Shown: one piece after another, positions 17,105 to 25,993 of the stretch
Layout of the letters: every line of letters starts with the position of its first letter
Numbering within the stretch: the first letter of the stretch is position 1
From: Chelativorans intermedius
Lineage (GTDB): Bacteria; Pseudomonadota; Alphaproteobacteria; Rhizobiales; Rhizobiaceae
Direction of reading: 5' to 3'
Assembly: GCF_025398255.1 (NCBI RefSeq)
Contig: NZ_JAODNW010000010.1
Coordinates: 62,001 to 126,000, forward strand
DNA: 64,000 nucleotides
Notes under the pieces: model-generated
What the model saw: only the letters and a program-made list of their open reading frames with translations
Database searches by the model: none
What the model was told of the DNA's origin: nothing
Translations under genes and position numbers: made by a program

Positions 17105-17302
17105 TCAGGCGGAAACGTCAATGCCGTCATCGGCGGCCATGGTCCCGGCCGGCGGAGCGATCTGGGTGGAGGGGCCGGCGGCGGCGATGGTCTGGATCGC
17201 CCGGCGCACACCCGCCATCTTGAACTCGCCGCCCGAAGCCTGCACGGAAAGGCAGGCCGCCAGTGCCAGGATCTGGATGATCGTCGAAGCGGCGGTTTTC
17301 AT
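17105..17302 (-). CDS. Small predicted lipoprotein between glyQ and glyS
   Basis: A 65-residue ORF on the strand opposite to glyQ and glyS. The N-terminus is a lipoprotein-like signal: MKTAASTIIQ, a hydrophobic core and LAAC (Cys17), which fits the lipobox. The remainder is small-residue rich with no domain I recognise. AGGGAACGGG lies shortly upstream of the ATG. It ends 2 bases from the glyQ stop. It could be real or a chance ORF in GC-rich DNA; the lipobox plus ribosome site make it more likely than not. Confidence 0.5.
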   Translation of the reverse strand: MKTAASTIIQILALAACLSVQASGGEFKMAGVRRAIQTIAAAGPSTQIAPPAGTMAADDGIDVSA

Positions 17303-17519
17303 CGTCCCGTTCCCTTGCCCTGAAGCCCTTCGCTGTGTGCTCTCCTTTGCCGAAAGGCTTGCCGCCCATTGTGCGGATGGCGGCTGAACCGGGCGTGGCG
17401 GCGTCGTTTAGCTGGCGTTCAGCGGCGGGAAGGGGGGCGGCGCCGTGCTGGCGCGTGGACATTGGAACGGGGAGTTGGTATTGCCCCGGCAGCATCTTCC
17501 AGAAATCCCGAGACAACCC

Positions 17520-19730
17520 ATGCCCGACCTGCTTCTTGAACTTCGCTCGGAGGAAATTCCCGCCCGCATGCAGCGCAAGGCGGCGGGAGACCTGAAGAAG
17601 CTGGTGACGGATGGCCTTGTGGAGGCGGGGCTCACCTATGAAGGGTGCCAGGAATACTGGACGCCGCGCCGGCTGGCGCTCGACGTGCGCGGCATCACCG
17701 CCCGCTCCCGCGATGTGCGCGAGGAGCGCAGGGGCCCGCGCACCGATGCGCCGGAAAAGGCGATCGAGGGCTTCCTGCGCGCCGCCGGCCTTTCCTCCAT
17801 CGAACAGGCGCAGGTGCATTCCGACCCCAGGAAGGGGGATTTCTACCTCGCGGTGATCGAGCGCAAGGGCCGGCCCGCCGAAGAGATCATTGCCGAGATG
17901 ATGCCCGGCATCATCCGCAATTTCCCGTGGCCGAAATCCATGCGCTGGGGCGCCGCCTCGCGCAATCCCGGCTCTCTGCGCTGGGTGAGGCCGTTGCAAT
18001 CCATCCTGTGCACCTTCGGCCCGGAGACGGAGGAGCCTGTGGTGATCGACTTCGAGGTCGACGGAATCCGCGCCTCCAACGTCACCTACGGCCACCGCTT
18101 CCACGCGCCGCAGGCCATCACGGTGCGCCGCTTCGACGACTATGCGGCAAGCCTGGAGAAGGCCAGGGTGGTGCTCGACCCTGAGCGGCGCAAGCGCATG
18201 ATCCTTGAAGACGCCACCAATCTTGCCTTCGCCAACGGGCTGGAGCTGGTGGAGGACGAGGGGCTCGTGGAGGAGGTAGCGGGCCTCGTGGAGTGGCCGG
18301 TGGTGCTTCTGGGCACGTTCGAGGAGGACTATCTGGACATTCCGCCGGAAGTGGTGCGGCTGACCATCCGCGCCAACCAGAAATGCTTCGTTACCCGCCG
18401 GCGCGGCGAGACCGAGCGGCTGTCCAACCGCTTCGTGATCGTGGCCAACATCGAGGCTGCCGATGGCGGGCGCGAGATCGCCCACGGCAACGGCAAGGTG
18501 GTGCGCGCGCGCCTTGCCGATGCGCTGTACTTCTGGAAGACCGACCAGGCCGACCTGCCGGACCTTGCCAAGCTGAAGGACTCGGCCGAGAAGTTCGGCC
18601 TCGACCTGAAGAAGCCGCTCGACCAGCGCATGGCGCGGCTCGACCATCTGAACGTCACCTTCCACGCCAAGCTGGGCACGCAGGGCGAGCGCGTGCAGCG
18701 CATACGGCGGCTGGCGCGCGAACTGGCGCCCATCGTCGGCGCCGATCCCGATCTTGCCGAGCGCGCGGCCGTGCTCGCCAAGGCGGATCTGCAGACGGAG
18801 GTGGTGGGCGAGTTTCCCGAGCTGCAGGGCGCGATGGGGCGCAAATATGCCGAGCTGCAGGGCGAGCACCCTTCGGTGGCCGCTGCCATCGAGGAACACT
18901 ACAAGCCGCTGGGGCCGTCAGACATCGTGCCCACCGACCCGGTGTCGGTCGCCGTGGCGCTGGCGGACAAGCTCGACATGCTGGTGGGCTTCTGGGCCAT
19001 CGACGAGAAGCCGACGGGAAGCAAGGACCCGTATGCGCTGCGACGCGCGGCGCTGGGCGTGATCCGGATTGTGGTGGAGAACGCGGTGCAGCTCAAGCTG
19101 CTGGCGTTCATGCGCTCATGGGAGGCCAACGCTCAGGACCATATCGAGGCTCCGACGCCGATTGACGCGGACAGCAGGACAGGCATCAGAAATCTGGACC
19201 TCCTCTCCTTCTTCCATGACCGCCTGAAGGTCTACCTCCGCGATCAGGGCGCGCGCTACGATCTTATCGACGCCGTGCTCGCAAGCGGCTCGGGGGAGGC
19301 GACCGCGAATGACGACCTCCTCCTGATCGTCCGCCGCGTCGAGGCGCTCTCCGATCTTCTCGGCACCGAGGACGGCAAGAACCTTCTCGCCGGCACCAAC
19401 CGCGCCATCAGTATCCTTGCAATCGAGGAGAAGAAGGGGACGGGGATCGCCGAGGCCGTCGATCCCGCGCTCCTTCAGGAGAAGGCGGAGATCCGGCTTT
19501 TCGATGCGGTGAATCAGGCCGAGAAGGAAGCCGGCGAAGCGATTCAGAAACAAGACTTTTCCGCCGCCATGAAGGCGCTCGCCGCCCTTCGCGGACCGAT
19601 TGACTCATTTTTTGAGGAAGTCCTCGTAAACGTCGAGAACGACTCGCTTCGCGCCAACCGGCTGGCGCTGCTTGCGCGCATCCGCCAGGCGACCGGACAG
19701 GTGGCCGACTTCTCGAAGATCGCCGGCTAG
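17520..19730 (+). CDS. glyS: Glycyl-tRNA synthetase beta subunit
   Basis: Beta chain (736 residues) of glycyl-tRNA synthetase, which binds the tRNA. It begins [18 protein letters not shown] as in the family; the ATG at 17520 fits this, while an earlier in-frame ATG adds unrelated residues. Conserved blocks such as TYGHRFHAP and [24 protein letters not shown] are present, and the C-terminal anticodon-binding-like DALR region is at the end. From about 19125 to 19640 leucine codons shift from mainly CTG to CTC/CTT, although the protein reads on without a break. The stop overlaps the converging membrane-protein gene by 4 bases. Confidence 0.95.
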   Translation: MPDLLLELRSEEIPARMQRKAAGDLKKLVTDGLVEAGLTYEGCQEYWTPRRLALDVRGITARSRDVREERRGPRTDAPEKAIEGFLRAAGLSSIEQAQVHSDPRKGDFYLAVIERKGRPAEEIIAEMMPGIIRNFPWPKSMRWGAASRNPGSLRWVRPLQSILCTFGPETEEPVVIDFEVDGIRASNVTYGHRFHAPQAITVRRFDDYAASLEKARVVLDPERRKRMILEDATNLAFANGLELVEDEGLVEEVAGLVEWPVVLLGTFEEDYLDIPPEVVRLTIRANQKCFVTRRRGETERLSNRFVIVANIEAADGGREIAHGNGKVVRARLADALYFWKTDQADLPDLAKLKDSAEKFGLDLKKPLDQRMARLDHLNVTFHAKLGTQGERVQRIRRLARELAPIVGADPDLAERAAVLAKADLQTEVVGEFPELQGAMGRKYAELQGEHPSVAAAIEEHYKPLGPSDIVPTDPVSVAVALADKLDMLVGFWAIDEKPTGSKDPYALRRAALGVIRIVVENAVQLKLLAFMRSWEANAQDHIEAPTPIDADSRTGIRNLDLLSFFHDRLKVYLRDQGARYDLIDAVLASGSGEATANDDLLLIVRRVEALSDLLGTEDGKNLLAGTNRAISILAIEEKKGTGIAEAVDPALLQEKAEIRLFDAVNQAEKEAGEAIQKQDFSAAMKALAALRGPIDSFFEEVLVNVENDSLRANRLALLARIRQATGQVADFSKIAG

Positions 19731-20146
19731 GCTCCGCTGAAGGCGATCACCGCCAGCGCCACGGCGACATAGGCAAGAAGGCCCGAAACCGGACCCAGCC
19801 GCTGCAGCCAGCCGGGCGGCGGGCTGCCGGGAGCCGTGCGCGCCATGGCGAGGCGCGCGGCCACCAGGATGGCGAGAATGGCGGCCGCGGCGGCCAGCTT
19901 CAGCGCGAAGGCGGTGCCGAGCCAGGCGCCCCGATAGTCCACCAGCCACATCCACAGCCCGGTGATCCATAGAAGGAGGACGCCGATCAGGGCGGCGAGC
20001 GCAAAGTTCTTCCGCAGCGCCAGAAGCGCGGGCGGCGGCGGGCCGTCGGCACGGCTTGCCTGGATGCCCACCATCGCGCTTCCCATGCCGCCGCCGGCGC
20101 CCAGCATGAGGCCGAAAAGATGCAGGATCTTCATGAAAGCAAGCAT
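19727..20146 (-). CDS. Four-span integral membrane protein
   Basis: A 139-residue protein with four hydrophobic helices (about 5–20, 50–70, 78–98, 118–138). The N-terminus [18 protein letters not shown] and a His in the first helix recall small CopD/DUF2269-like membrane proteins, but I cannot assign it with confidence. It converges on glyS with a 4-base overlap. It is followed upstream by the small secreted-protein gene on the same strand. Confidence 0.6.
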   Translation of the reverse strand: MLAFMKILHLFGLMLGAGGGMGSAMVGIQASRADGPPPPALLALRKNFALAALIGVLLLWITGLWMWLVDYRGAWLGTAFALKLAAAAAILAILVAARLAMARTAPGSPPPGWLQRLGPVSGLLAYVAVALAVIAFSGA

Positions 20147-20213
20147 GGCCGCAGCCCTTTCCCCATCGCAACGGCCGGAAGGTGCGCCCTTGGCGCCGGC
20201 CCGTCAAGCGGCA

Positions 20214-20531
20214 CTATTCGGGTCTGCTGACAGAGCGCGGCAGCGGCTGGGCATCGCCCGGTTCCGGCTGCGCGGAGGCCGGCTCCGGCTGCGCGGGGAG
20301 CGCGCGCACGAAGGGCGCTCCGGCAAGACCGCCGCGGATGACGAGAGGGCTGGGCTGATAGCCGCGCGTTTTCTCGGGCGGCGGCGCGGCCGTCTCCAGC
20401 GCCGGCAGCACGATCATCGAGGGCGTGGAAGCCGGCGCAGCCGGCTCCAGCGCCAGGATTGAGGAGGCGGCGGCCGGGCCGGCCGACAGAGCGATGGCGA
20501 GCGCGGCCGCCGCGACGACGCGTGTTCTCAT
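20214..20531 (-). CDS. Small secreted Pro/Ala-rich protein
   Basis: A 105-residue protein with a clear signal peptide (MRTRVVAAAALAIALSAG, cleavage likely near AAA-SS) and a low-complexity mature part with Pro/Glu repeats (QPEPASAQPEP). The start is chosen by GGGAGG about 13 bases and AGGA about 6 bases upstream of ATG 20531. No domain is recognised. It sits just upstream of the four-span membrane protein gene. Confidence 0.55.
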   Translation of the reverse strand: MRTRVVAAAALAIALSAGPAAASSILALEPAAPASTPSMIVLPALETAAPPPEKTRGYQPSPLVIRGGLAGAPFVRALPAQPEPASAQPEPGDAQPLPRSVSRPE

Positions 20532-20847
20532 TTTTCCTGTCCCTCCCGCGGTTGCGTTCGGTTCCGATGGATAGCAGGCGGGATTTAACAAAGCGGTGCA
20601 GGGATAGGCGGCATTGTAACGATCCGCCGGCCGGCGCCCTTGCCGGTGGCATCGCGGCGCGCTAGACCGGTTCATCGTTTCAATGAAACGCTGATCCGGT
20701 CCATCTCTTTGTTTTTGCCGCATTTGTGCGACGCCAGATGATTCCATCTGGCTGCAAAATGCTGTAGAGGCTGTGGGGCCGCGGACGGCGCAGTTCCACC
20801 ATGCATGAAAGCCTGCCGGCCGCAGCCGAAAACGGAGACCGACATCC
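20532..20847. other. 316-base intergenic gap with repeat copy A
   Basis: Divergent gap between the small secreted-protein gene and sua5. Its main content is one copy of the 99-bp dispersed repeat (20665–20763). The remaining flanks (about 130 and 85 bases) must hold two promoters, but I see no convincing -35/-10 pair and no small ORF with a ribosome site. Confidence 0.6.
20665..20763 (-). repeat. Dispersed 99-bp palindromic repeat, copy A
   Basis: One of three copies in the window; the others are at 27801–27899 and 36908–37006 in the opposite orientation. By direct base comparison this copy differs from each of the others at 4 of 99 positions. It has two palindromes: ccagatg-N4-catctgg, and a longer imperfect hairpin whose core is CGTTTC-AAT-GAAACG between GACCGG and CCGGTC arms. 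Size and two-palindrome layout recall rhizobial RIME and Brucella Bru-RS elements; the relationship is inferred, not shown. There are no ORFs or target-site duplications that I can see. Confidence 0.9.
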
Positions 20848-21819
20848 TTGGCCCGCATCCTGCAGCAAGACGACGCGCTGGAGGCTGCCTGCCGCCATCT
20901 GGCGGCGGGTGAGGCGGTGGCCATGCCCACCGAGACCGTCTACGGGCTTGCCGCCGACGCCACGAACGGCGAAGCCGTGGCACGCATCTTCGAGGCCAAG
21001 GGCCGCCCACGCTTCAACCCGCTGATCGCCCATGTGGCGGATATGGAGATGGCGCGGCGCTTCGCCGTCTTCCCGCCCCTTGCCGAGCGGCTGGCCGGTG
21101 CCTTCTGGCCGGGGCCGCTCACCCTCGTGCTGCCGCAGGCGGAAGGTTCGGCCATCCATCCGCTGGCGACCGCCGGGCTCGACACGGTGGCGCTGCGCTG
21201 CCCGCGGGGCTTTGCCCGGCAGGCGATTGCCCGCCTCGGCCGCCCGCTGGCCGCTCCCAGCGCCAATGTCTCCGGCCGCATCAGCGCCACCACCGCAGAG
21301 GCGGTGCAGGCCCAGCTCGGCACGCGCATTCCGCTCATCGTCGATGGCGGTCCGACGCCGGTGGGGCTCGAGTCGACCATCGTCAAGGTGGCGGGGGAGA
21401 CCTTGACGCTGCTGCGTCCCGGCGGCCTGGCGGCGGAGGAGATCGAACGCGTGGCCGGGCGCGCGCTCGTGCGCGGCACAACGGGGGTGGAGGCGCCGGG
21501 TATGCTGGCCTCCCATTATGCGCCGAGCGCCCGCCTGCGCCTCAATGTGGCGCAGGTGGAGCCGGGCGAGGCGCTGCTGGCCTTCGGGCCGCGGCGGGCC
21601 CGGGGTGCGGAGACGGCGGTGAAGGTGCTGAACCTGTCGCCCGCGGGCGACCTGCGGGAAGCAGCGGCGAATCTCTTCGGCCACCTCGCGGCGCTCGACC
21701 TGGGCGCCGCCGCCGTCATCGCCGTCGAGCCGGTACCGGCGAGCGGTCTCGGCGAGGCCATCAACGATCGCCTGGCGCGCGCCGCCGCGCCGCGTGACAC
21801 CGGCGGCGAGAAGCTCTAG
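20848..21819 (+). CDS. L-threonylcarbamoyladenylate synthase (Sua5 type)
   Basis: Makes threonylcarbamoyl-AMP for the t6A modification of ANN-decoding tRNAs. The YrdC domain (about 10–200) has PTETVYGLAADA, the KGRPRFNPL substrate block and APSANVSGRISATTA; a C-terminal Sua5 domain (to residue 323) makes it the long Sua5/YwlC form and not the short TsaC. The start appears to be TTG 20848 with GGAG about 11 bases upstream; no in-frame ATG precedes the conserved region. The FAD-oxidase gene starts 10 bases after the stop. Confidence 0.92.
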   Translation: MARILQQDDALEAACRHLAAGEAVAMPTETVYGLAADATNGEAVARIFEAKGRPRFNPLIAHVADMEMARRFAVFPPLAERLAGAFWPGPLTLVLPQAEGSAIHPLATAGLDTVALRCPRGFARQAIARLGRPLAAPSANVSGRISATTAEAVQAQLGTRIPLIVDGGPTPVGLESTIVKVAGETLTLLRPGGLAAEEIERVAGRALVRGTTGVEAPGMLASHYAPSARLRLNVAQVEPGEALLAFGPRRARGAETAVKVLNLSPAGDLREAAANLFGHLAALDLGAAAVIAVEPVPASGLGEAINDRLARAAAPRDTGGEKL

Positions 21820-21829
21820 CCTGCCGCCC

Positions 21830-23263
21830 ATGCAGACGACGACACCGAGGCAGCTGGACGCCCACCTCATCGAGCGGTTTGCCGCCATCGTCGGCCCGCG
21901 CCACGCGCTGACGGCGCCCTCCGACATTGCGCCGCATTTGGAGGAGCCGCGCGGGCTGTTTTCCGGCCGCGCCACGCTGGTGCTCAAGCCCGGCAGCACG
22001 CAGGAGGTGAGCCGTATCCTGACGCTCGCCAGCGAGACGGGCACGCCCATCGTGCCGCAGGGCGGCAACACCGGCCTGGTGGGCGGGCAGATGCCGGACG
22101 GCACGGGCCGCGAGGTGGTGCTGTCGCTTTCGCGGCTCAACCGCATCCGCGAGATCGACCTTTCCTCCAACACGGCGGTGGTGGAGGCGGGTGTCGTGCT
22201 TCAAGTGTTGCAGGAGGCGGCGAGCGAAAGGGACCGGCTGTTTCCGCTTGCGCTCGCCTCCCAGGGCTCGTGCCAGATCGGCGGCAATCTCTCCTCCAAT
22301 GCCGGAGGCATCGGCGCGCTGGCCTATGGCACGGCGCGCGATTTGTGCCTGGGGCTGGAGGTGGTGCTGCCCACCGGCGAGGTGCTGGACGACCTGCGCA
22401 GCCTGAAGAAGGACAACACCGGCTACGACCTGAAGGACCTGTTCATCGGCGCGGAGGGCACGCTGGGCGTGATTACCGCCGCGGTGGTGAAGCTGTTCCC
22501 GAAGCCCAAGGGGCGCGAGCTTGCCTGGGCGGGCGTCGGCTCGCCGGCGGCTGCGCTCGCCCTTTTCGAATCGGCGCTGGCCAAGGCAGGGGCGGCGCTT
22601 ACTGCCTTCGAGCTGATGGAGCGGACGCCGCTCGACTTCGTTCTCAGGCACGTGCCGGACACCAGGCCGCCGCTTGCCGGCCCGCACCCCTGGCATGTGA
22701 TGCTGGAGATTTCCTCCGGCCGCTCGGCGGAGGATGCCCGCGCGCTGATGGAGGAGGTGCTGACGGCCGGCTTCGAGGCAGGGCGGTTGGAGGATGCGGT
22801 GATCGCCCAGAACGAGGCGCAGGCCCTTGCCCTGCGCCATCTGCGCGAGGCGATGTCTGAAGCGCAGAAGCCGGAGGGCGGCTCCATCAAGCACGACATC
22901 TCGGTGCCCGTCGCCGCCATCCCCGCCTTCATCGAGAAGGCGGCCGAGGCCGTCCAGTCCGTGCTGCCGGGAAGCCGCGTCGTCTGCTTCGGCCACATGG
23001 GCGACGGCAATCTGCACTACAACGTCTCCCAGCCCGTGGGCATGGACCGGGCGGAATATCTCGCCCACTACCGTGCCATGAACGATGCCGTGCATGCCGT
23101 GGTGCGCGCCTTTGGCGGTTCCTTCTCCGCCGAGCATGGCATCGGGCGGATGAAACGTGAGGAACTGATCGCCACGCAGCCGGCCATCGCCACCGAGCTG
23201 ATGCGCCGCATCAAGAAGGCGTTCGACCCCGCCGGCATCATGAACCCCGGCAAGGTGATCTGA
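21830..23263 (+). CDS. FAD-linked oxidase, GlcD/D-2-hydroxyacid dehydrogenase type
   Basis: A 477-residue flavoprotein of the FAD_binding_4 plus FAD-oxidase C family (GlcD, D-lactate and D-2-hydroxyglutarate dehydrogenases). The FAD-binding block is VPQGGNTGLVGGQMPDG with GGNLSSNAGG downstream; the C-terminal domain has CFGHMGDGNLHYNVSQP and the family ending EHGIGRMKREEL...DPAGIMNPGKV. It probably oxidises a 2-hydroxy acid and feeds electrons to the quinone pool; the substrate cannot be read. The ATG at 21830 follows the sua5 stop by 10 bases; an in-frame GTG at 21794 overlaps sua5. Confidence 0.9.
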   Translation: MQTTTPRQLDAHLIERFAAIVGPRHALTAPSDIAPHLEEPRGLFSGRATLVLKPGSTQEVSRILTLASETGTPIVPQGGNTGLVGGQMPDGTGREVVLSLSRLNRIREIDLSSNTAVVEAGVVLQVLQEAASERDRLFPLALASQGSCQIGGNLSSNAGGIGALAYGTARDLCLGLEVVLPTGEVLDDLRSLKKDNTGYDLKDLFIGAEGTLGVITAAVVKLFPKPKGRELAWAGVGSPAAALALFESALAKAGAALTAFELMERTPLDFVLRHVPDTRPPLAGPHPWHVMLEISSGRSAEDARALMEEVLTAGFEAGRLEDAVIAQNEAQALALRHLREAMSEAQKPEGGSIKHDISVPVAAIPAFIEKAAEAVQSVLPGSRVVCFGHMGDGNLHYNVSQPVGMDRAEYLAHYRAMNDAVHAVVRAFGGSFSAEHGIGRMKREELIATQPAIATELMRRIKKAFDPAGIMNPGKVI

Positions 23264-23477
23264 GGCGCGGCGGGCCTTCAGGCTTCATCCACGAATCTTG
23301 CCGCTTTCTTGCACCCGATTGCAAAGCGCTAACCATCTGGCGGGTCAGCAAAATTTAACCGACTTTCTAAGGCGGCAGGTAACGACCGACCGCTAGTGTC
23401 GCCCCATAAGAGGTCGCGCAAAGCGGCCCGGAGAGAACCGGAAAACCGGCTCTCAGGAGCAACAGGAAGGCAAGAAG

Positions 23478-24038
23478 ATGACATGTGGTCTCAAGCCGGT
23501 ATGGGCGGGCCGCCAGATGCGGCTCGACCCGTTCCGCCTGCCCCAATCGGTTTCCTATGCAACCCATGACGACCGGGGAGAGGTGACGTTCACCATCACC
23601 GGGCGCGGCGTGCGCATGCGCCGGCTGCTGGACAGGAGCCATCTTCCCGTCACCTTCGCCCTGCCGCCCAATGCCTTTCGCGGGGTGGCCGCGCGCGCGG
23701 TGGAGGAAGACGGGCAGGTGACGGTGACGCTGGAACTTCTGCACGCCGATCCCATGCTGTGCGTGCCGCTTCTGGTGGCCGATGACCTCGACGACGTGGC
23801 GGCCGACTGGCGCGCCTGGGCCGCCGCCTATCGCCTGCCCATGCTGCTGGTGGAAGCCGATGGCGTGGCCCGCCCGCTGGAGGAAACGATCGGCCAGGTG
23901 CGGGTGGAGCCGCCCAGGGCGCGCCGCCAGGGCCACGCGGCGCGCCGCAGGCGCCCGCGCTTCCTTGTCCGTCGCAAGCCGGGCCGGCTGGGCCTGCGGC
24001 TGGTGGTGAACGGCGAGGAGCTTGTCGCGCCCGAATGA
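23478..24038 (+). CDS. DUF6101-family protein
   Basis: A 186-residue protein that matches what I know of DUF6101, found in Hyphomicrobiales. The N-terminal two-thirds has alternating hydrophobic strands (EVTFTITGRGVRMRRLL, DGQVTVTLELL), suggesting a small beta-rich fold; the tail from about residue 145 is strongly basic (PPRARRQGHAARRRRPRF). There is no signal peptide. AGGAAGG lies shortly upstream of the ATG. It converges on ubiA with no gap. Function unknown; nucleic-acid or membrane-surface binding is a guess from the basic tail. Confidence 0.65.
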   Translation: MTCGLKPVWAGRQMRLDPFRLPQSVSYATHDDRGEVTFTITGRGVRMRRLLDRSHLPVTFALPPNAFRGVAARAVEEDGQVTVTLELLHADPMLCVPLLVADDLDDVAADWRAWAAAYRLPMLLVEADGVARPLEETIGQVRVEPPRARRQGHAARRRRPRFLVRRKPGRLGLRLVVNGEELVAPE

Positions 24039-25022
24039 TCAGAAATACGGGCTGATGGTTGCCCAGACGCCGCCGCCCAGGAGGCCGAGGAAGATCAGCC
24101 AGCCCACCATGCTGTTGGACTTGAACAGCGCCAGGCACTGGTCGGGATCGTCGATGTCCAGCGTGCGCACCTGGCGCGCCATGTGCGCCCCGGCCGCCAC
24201 CAGCCCGGCCAGCGCCGGCATGGGCACGCCGGCATGGGCGAAAGCGACGGCAAAGAACAGAAGCGCAGCGCCGTAGAGGCCGACCAGCCATGCCTTCGTC
24301 CGCGCGCCGAACAGCCGCGCGGTGGAACGCACCCCGACAATGGCATCGTCCTCCTTGTCCTGGTGGGCATAGATGGTGTCGTAGCCGATCACCCAAAGGA
24401 TGGAGCCGCAATAGAGCAGGAAGGGCGCCAGCGCGAGCGAGCCGAAATGCGCTGCCCAGCCGAGCAGCGCCCCCCACGAAAAGGCAAGCCCCAGAAAGAG
24501 TTGCGGCCAGTCGGTGAATCTCTTCGCGAAGGGATAGACGGCCACCACCAGCAGCGAAGCGCAGCCCAGCAGGATGGCAAAGCCGTTGAACTGCACGAGC
24601 ACCGCAAGGCCGAGGAGCGCCTGCGCGAGGAGAAAGGCCCATGCCTGGCGCCGCGTCACCTGCCCGGAAGGCAGGGGCCTGGAGCGCGTGCGTTCCACCG
24701 CCTCGTCGATCTCCTGATCCACCAGATCGTTGTAGGTGCAGCCCGCCCCGCGCATGGCCACCGCGCCGACCAGAAACAGGGCCAGCAGCCAGGGCGACGG
24801 CAGCACCTGGCCAAGCGGCGCGCCCGGCTCCGCCCCGGCGCTGGCCGCCATGGCCAGCGACCACCAGCACGGCCACAGGAGCAGCTTCCAGCCGATCGGC
24901 CGGTCCCAGCGGGCAAGCTGCGCATAGGGCCAGGCCGCGCGCGGCAGGAGGCGATAGACCCAATGGCTCGACGGTGCATCGGCCACCCGGCCCTGCGCCT
25001 GCCGCGACTGGATGATGTCCAT
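24039..25022 (-). CDS. ubiA: 4-hydroxybenzoate octaprenyltransferase
   Basis: UbiA attaches the polyprenyl tail to 4-hydroxybenzoate in ubiquinone synthesis; an integral membrane enzyme of 327 residues. Both aspartate motifs are present: CTYNDLVDQEID in the first half and YDTIYAHQDKEDD in the second, with multiple hydrophobic helices between. The ATG at 25022 (MDIIQSRQ) has AGGCAGGA just upstream; further upstream sequence in frame lacks family character. It uses the product of the octaprenyl diphosphate synthase at 13 kb. Confidence 0.94.
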   Translation of the reverse strand: MDIIQSRQAQGRVADAPSSHWVYRLLPRAAWPYAQLARWDRPIGWKLLLWPCWWSLAMAASAGAEPGAPLGQVLPSPWLLALFLVGAVAMRGAGCTYNDLVDQEIDEAVERTRSRPLPSGQVTRRQAWAFLLAQALLGLAVLVQFNGFAILLGCASLLVVAVYPFAKRFTDWPQLFLGLAFSWGALLGWAAHFGSLALAPFLLYCGSILWVIGYDTIYAHQDKEDDAIVGVRSTARLFGARTKAWLVGLYGAALLFFAVAFAHAGVPMPALAGLVAAGAHMARQVRTLDIDDPDQCLALFKSNSMVGWLIFLGLLGGGVWATISPYF

Positions 25023-25180
25023 GATCCTGCCTCTTGCCGCTTTGTCCTCCCGTGGAGTGGCAAGGCAGACGCGCGGCGTCAAGTGATGATCCGAGGCCCG
25101 GACGATCTCCCGCTGCCGTCCCGGCTTCTGCCCGTTGCCGCGCGGCCCGGCGTGCCACCGCCGGGCCGCGCTCATGGCTT

Positions 25181-25885
25181 TCAGGCGCCGAACCGCTCGA
25201 TCACCTCCGCAAGCGGCACGTGCCCCAGGCAGGCGCCCGTGCCGGCATGCTCTTTTCCTTCCTCCAGCGCCGTCGCACGGATCACCGCCGGATCGGCCTC
25301 CAGCCGCTGGCGCAGGGCTGCCAGCCTGGGCCATCGGTCCTTGCCGGCGATGGCGTGGTAGTCGAGCCATCGCGCGACGCCGATCAGGATGCCGTCGGCG
25401 AGGGTCGGCCGGTCGCCGACGAGAAAGGGTGTATCGCCGATCATGGCCTCCAGCTTGTCATGGCGTTCGATGACGCGTTCCCGTCCCCATTCCCGCAGCG
25501 CCGACTGCATCGCCGGGTTTGGCGGTTCCATCTCCATCGCGGCCCAGAGTGGACTGAACGCGCCGACGAAGCCGGTGTTCACGAACGCCATCAACTGATG
25601 CATCCGGTCGGCTTCTGCGGAATGAGGGTCGAAGCTGATCCGTCGCTCGACGTCTCTTGCTTCGAGCCAGGCGGCGATGGCCATGGTCTCGGTCAAGCTG
25701 CGGCCCTCGTCGGTTATGAGAGCCGGCGTCTCGTGCCGCGGGTTGATGCGGGCATAGGATGGACGGCGCATCTCGCCCAGCATGTCGACCCGGCAGAGCC
25801 GGTAAGGCTTGCCCAGCCATTCGAGGGCAGCGACGAGCCCCATGGAGCTTCCCGCCGGGAAGCCGTAAAGTAGGATCGGTTCCAT
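25181..25885 (-). CDS. Glutathione S-transferase family protein
   Basis: A 234-residue protein with a thioredoxin-like N-terminal domain (ILLYGFPAGSSMGLVAALEWLGKPYRL; RHETPALITDEGRSLTETMAIAAWLE holds the cis-Pro and the Glu/Ser glutathione site) and an all-helical C-terminal domain with GDRPTLADGILIGVARWLDY (the conserved N-capping Asp box). It is divergent from an HxlR-type regulator, its likely controller. The local G+C looks slightly lower than in its neighbours, and the pair separates ubiA from purD. Confidence 0.85.
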   Translation of the reverse strand: MEPILLYGFPAGSSMGLVAALEWLGKPYRLCRVDMLGEMRRPSYARINPRHETPALITDEGRSLTETMAIAAWLEARDVERRISFDPHSAEADRMHQLMAFVNTGFVGAFSPLWAAMEMEPPNPAMQSALREWGRERVIERHDKLEAMIGDTPFLVGDRPTLADGILIGVARWLDYHAIAGKDRWPRLAALRQRLEADPAVIRATALEEGKEHAGTGACLGHVPLAEVIERFGA

Positions 25886-25957
25886 CAATTGGTCTCCGTG
25901 ATTTCTGACGATCACGCTGCGCAGCGAAGCCGGAACCCTACTCGCGCGTTCGCGCAA

Positions 25958-25980
25958 GTAAATTACGCACCTTTTTGTAA
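25958..25980. promoter_or_regulatory. Candidate HxlR operator
   Basis: GTAA-A-TTAC (25958–25966) followed by a GTAA at 25977, which also pairs with the TTAC at 25963 as TTAC-N10-GTAA. It lies in the 108-base divergent gap between the GST and HxlR genes, 14 bases before the HxlR start codon. HxlR proteins commonly bind AT-rich GTA/TAC repeats; the binding itself is inferred. Confidence 0.4.
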
Positions 25981-25993
25981 CCACGAGGCGTCG

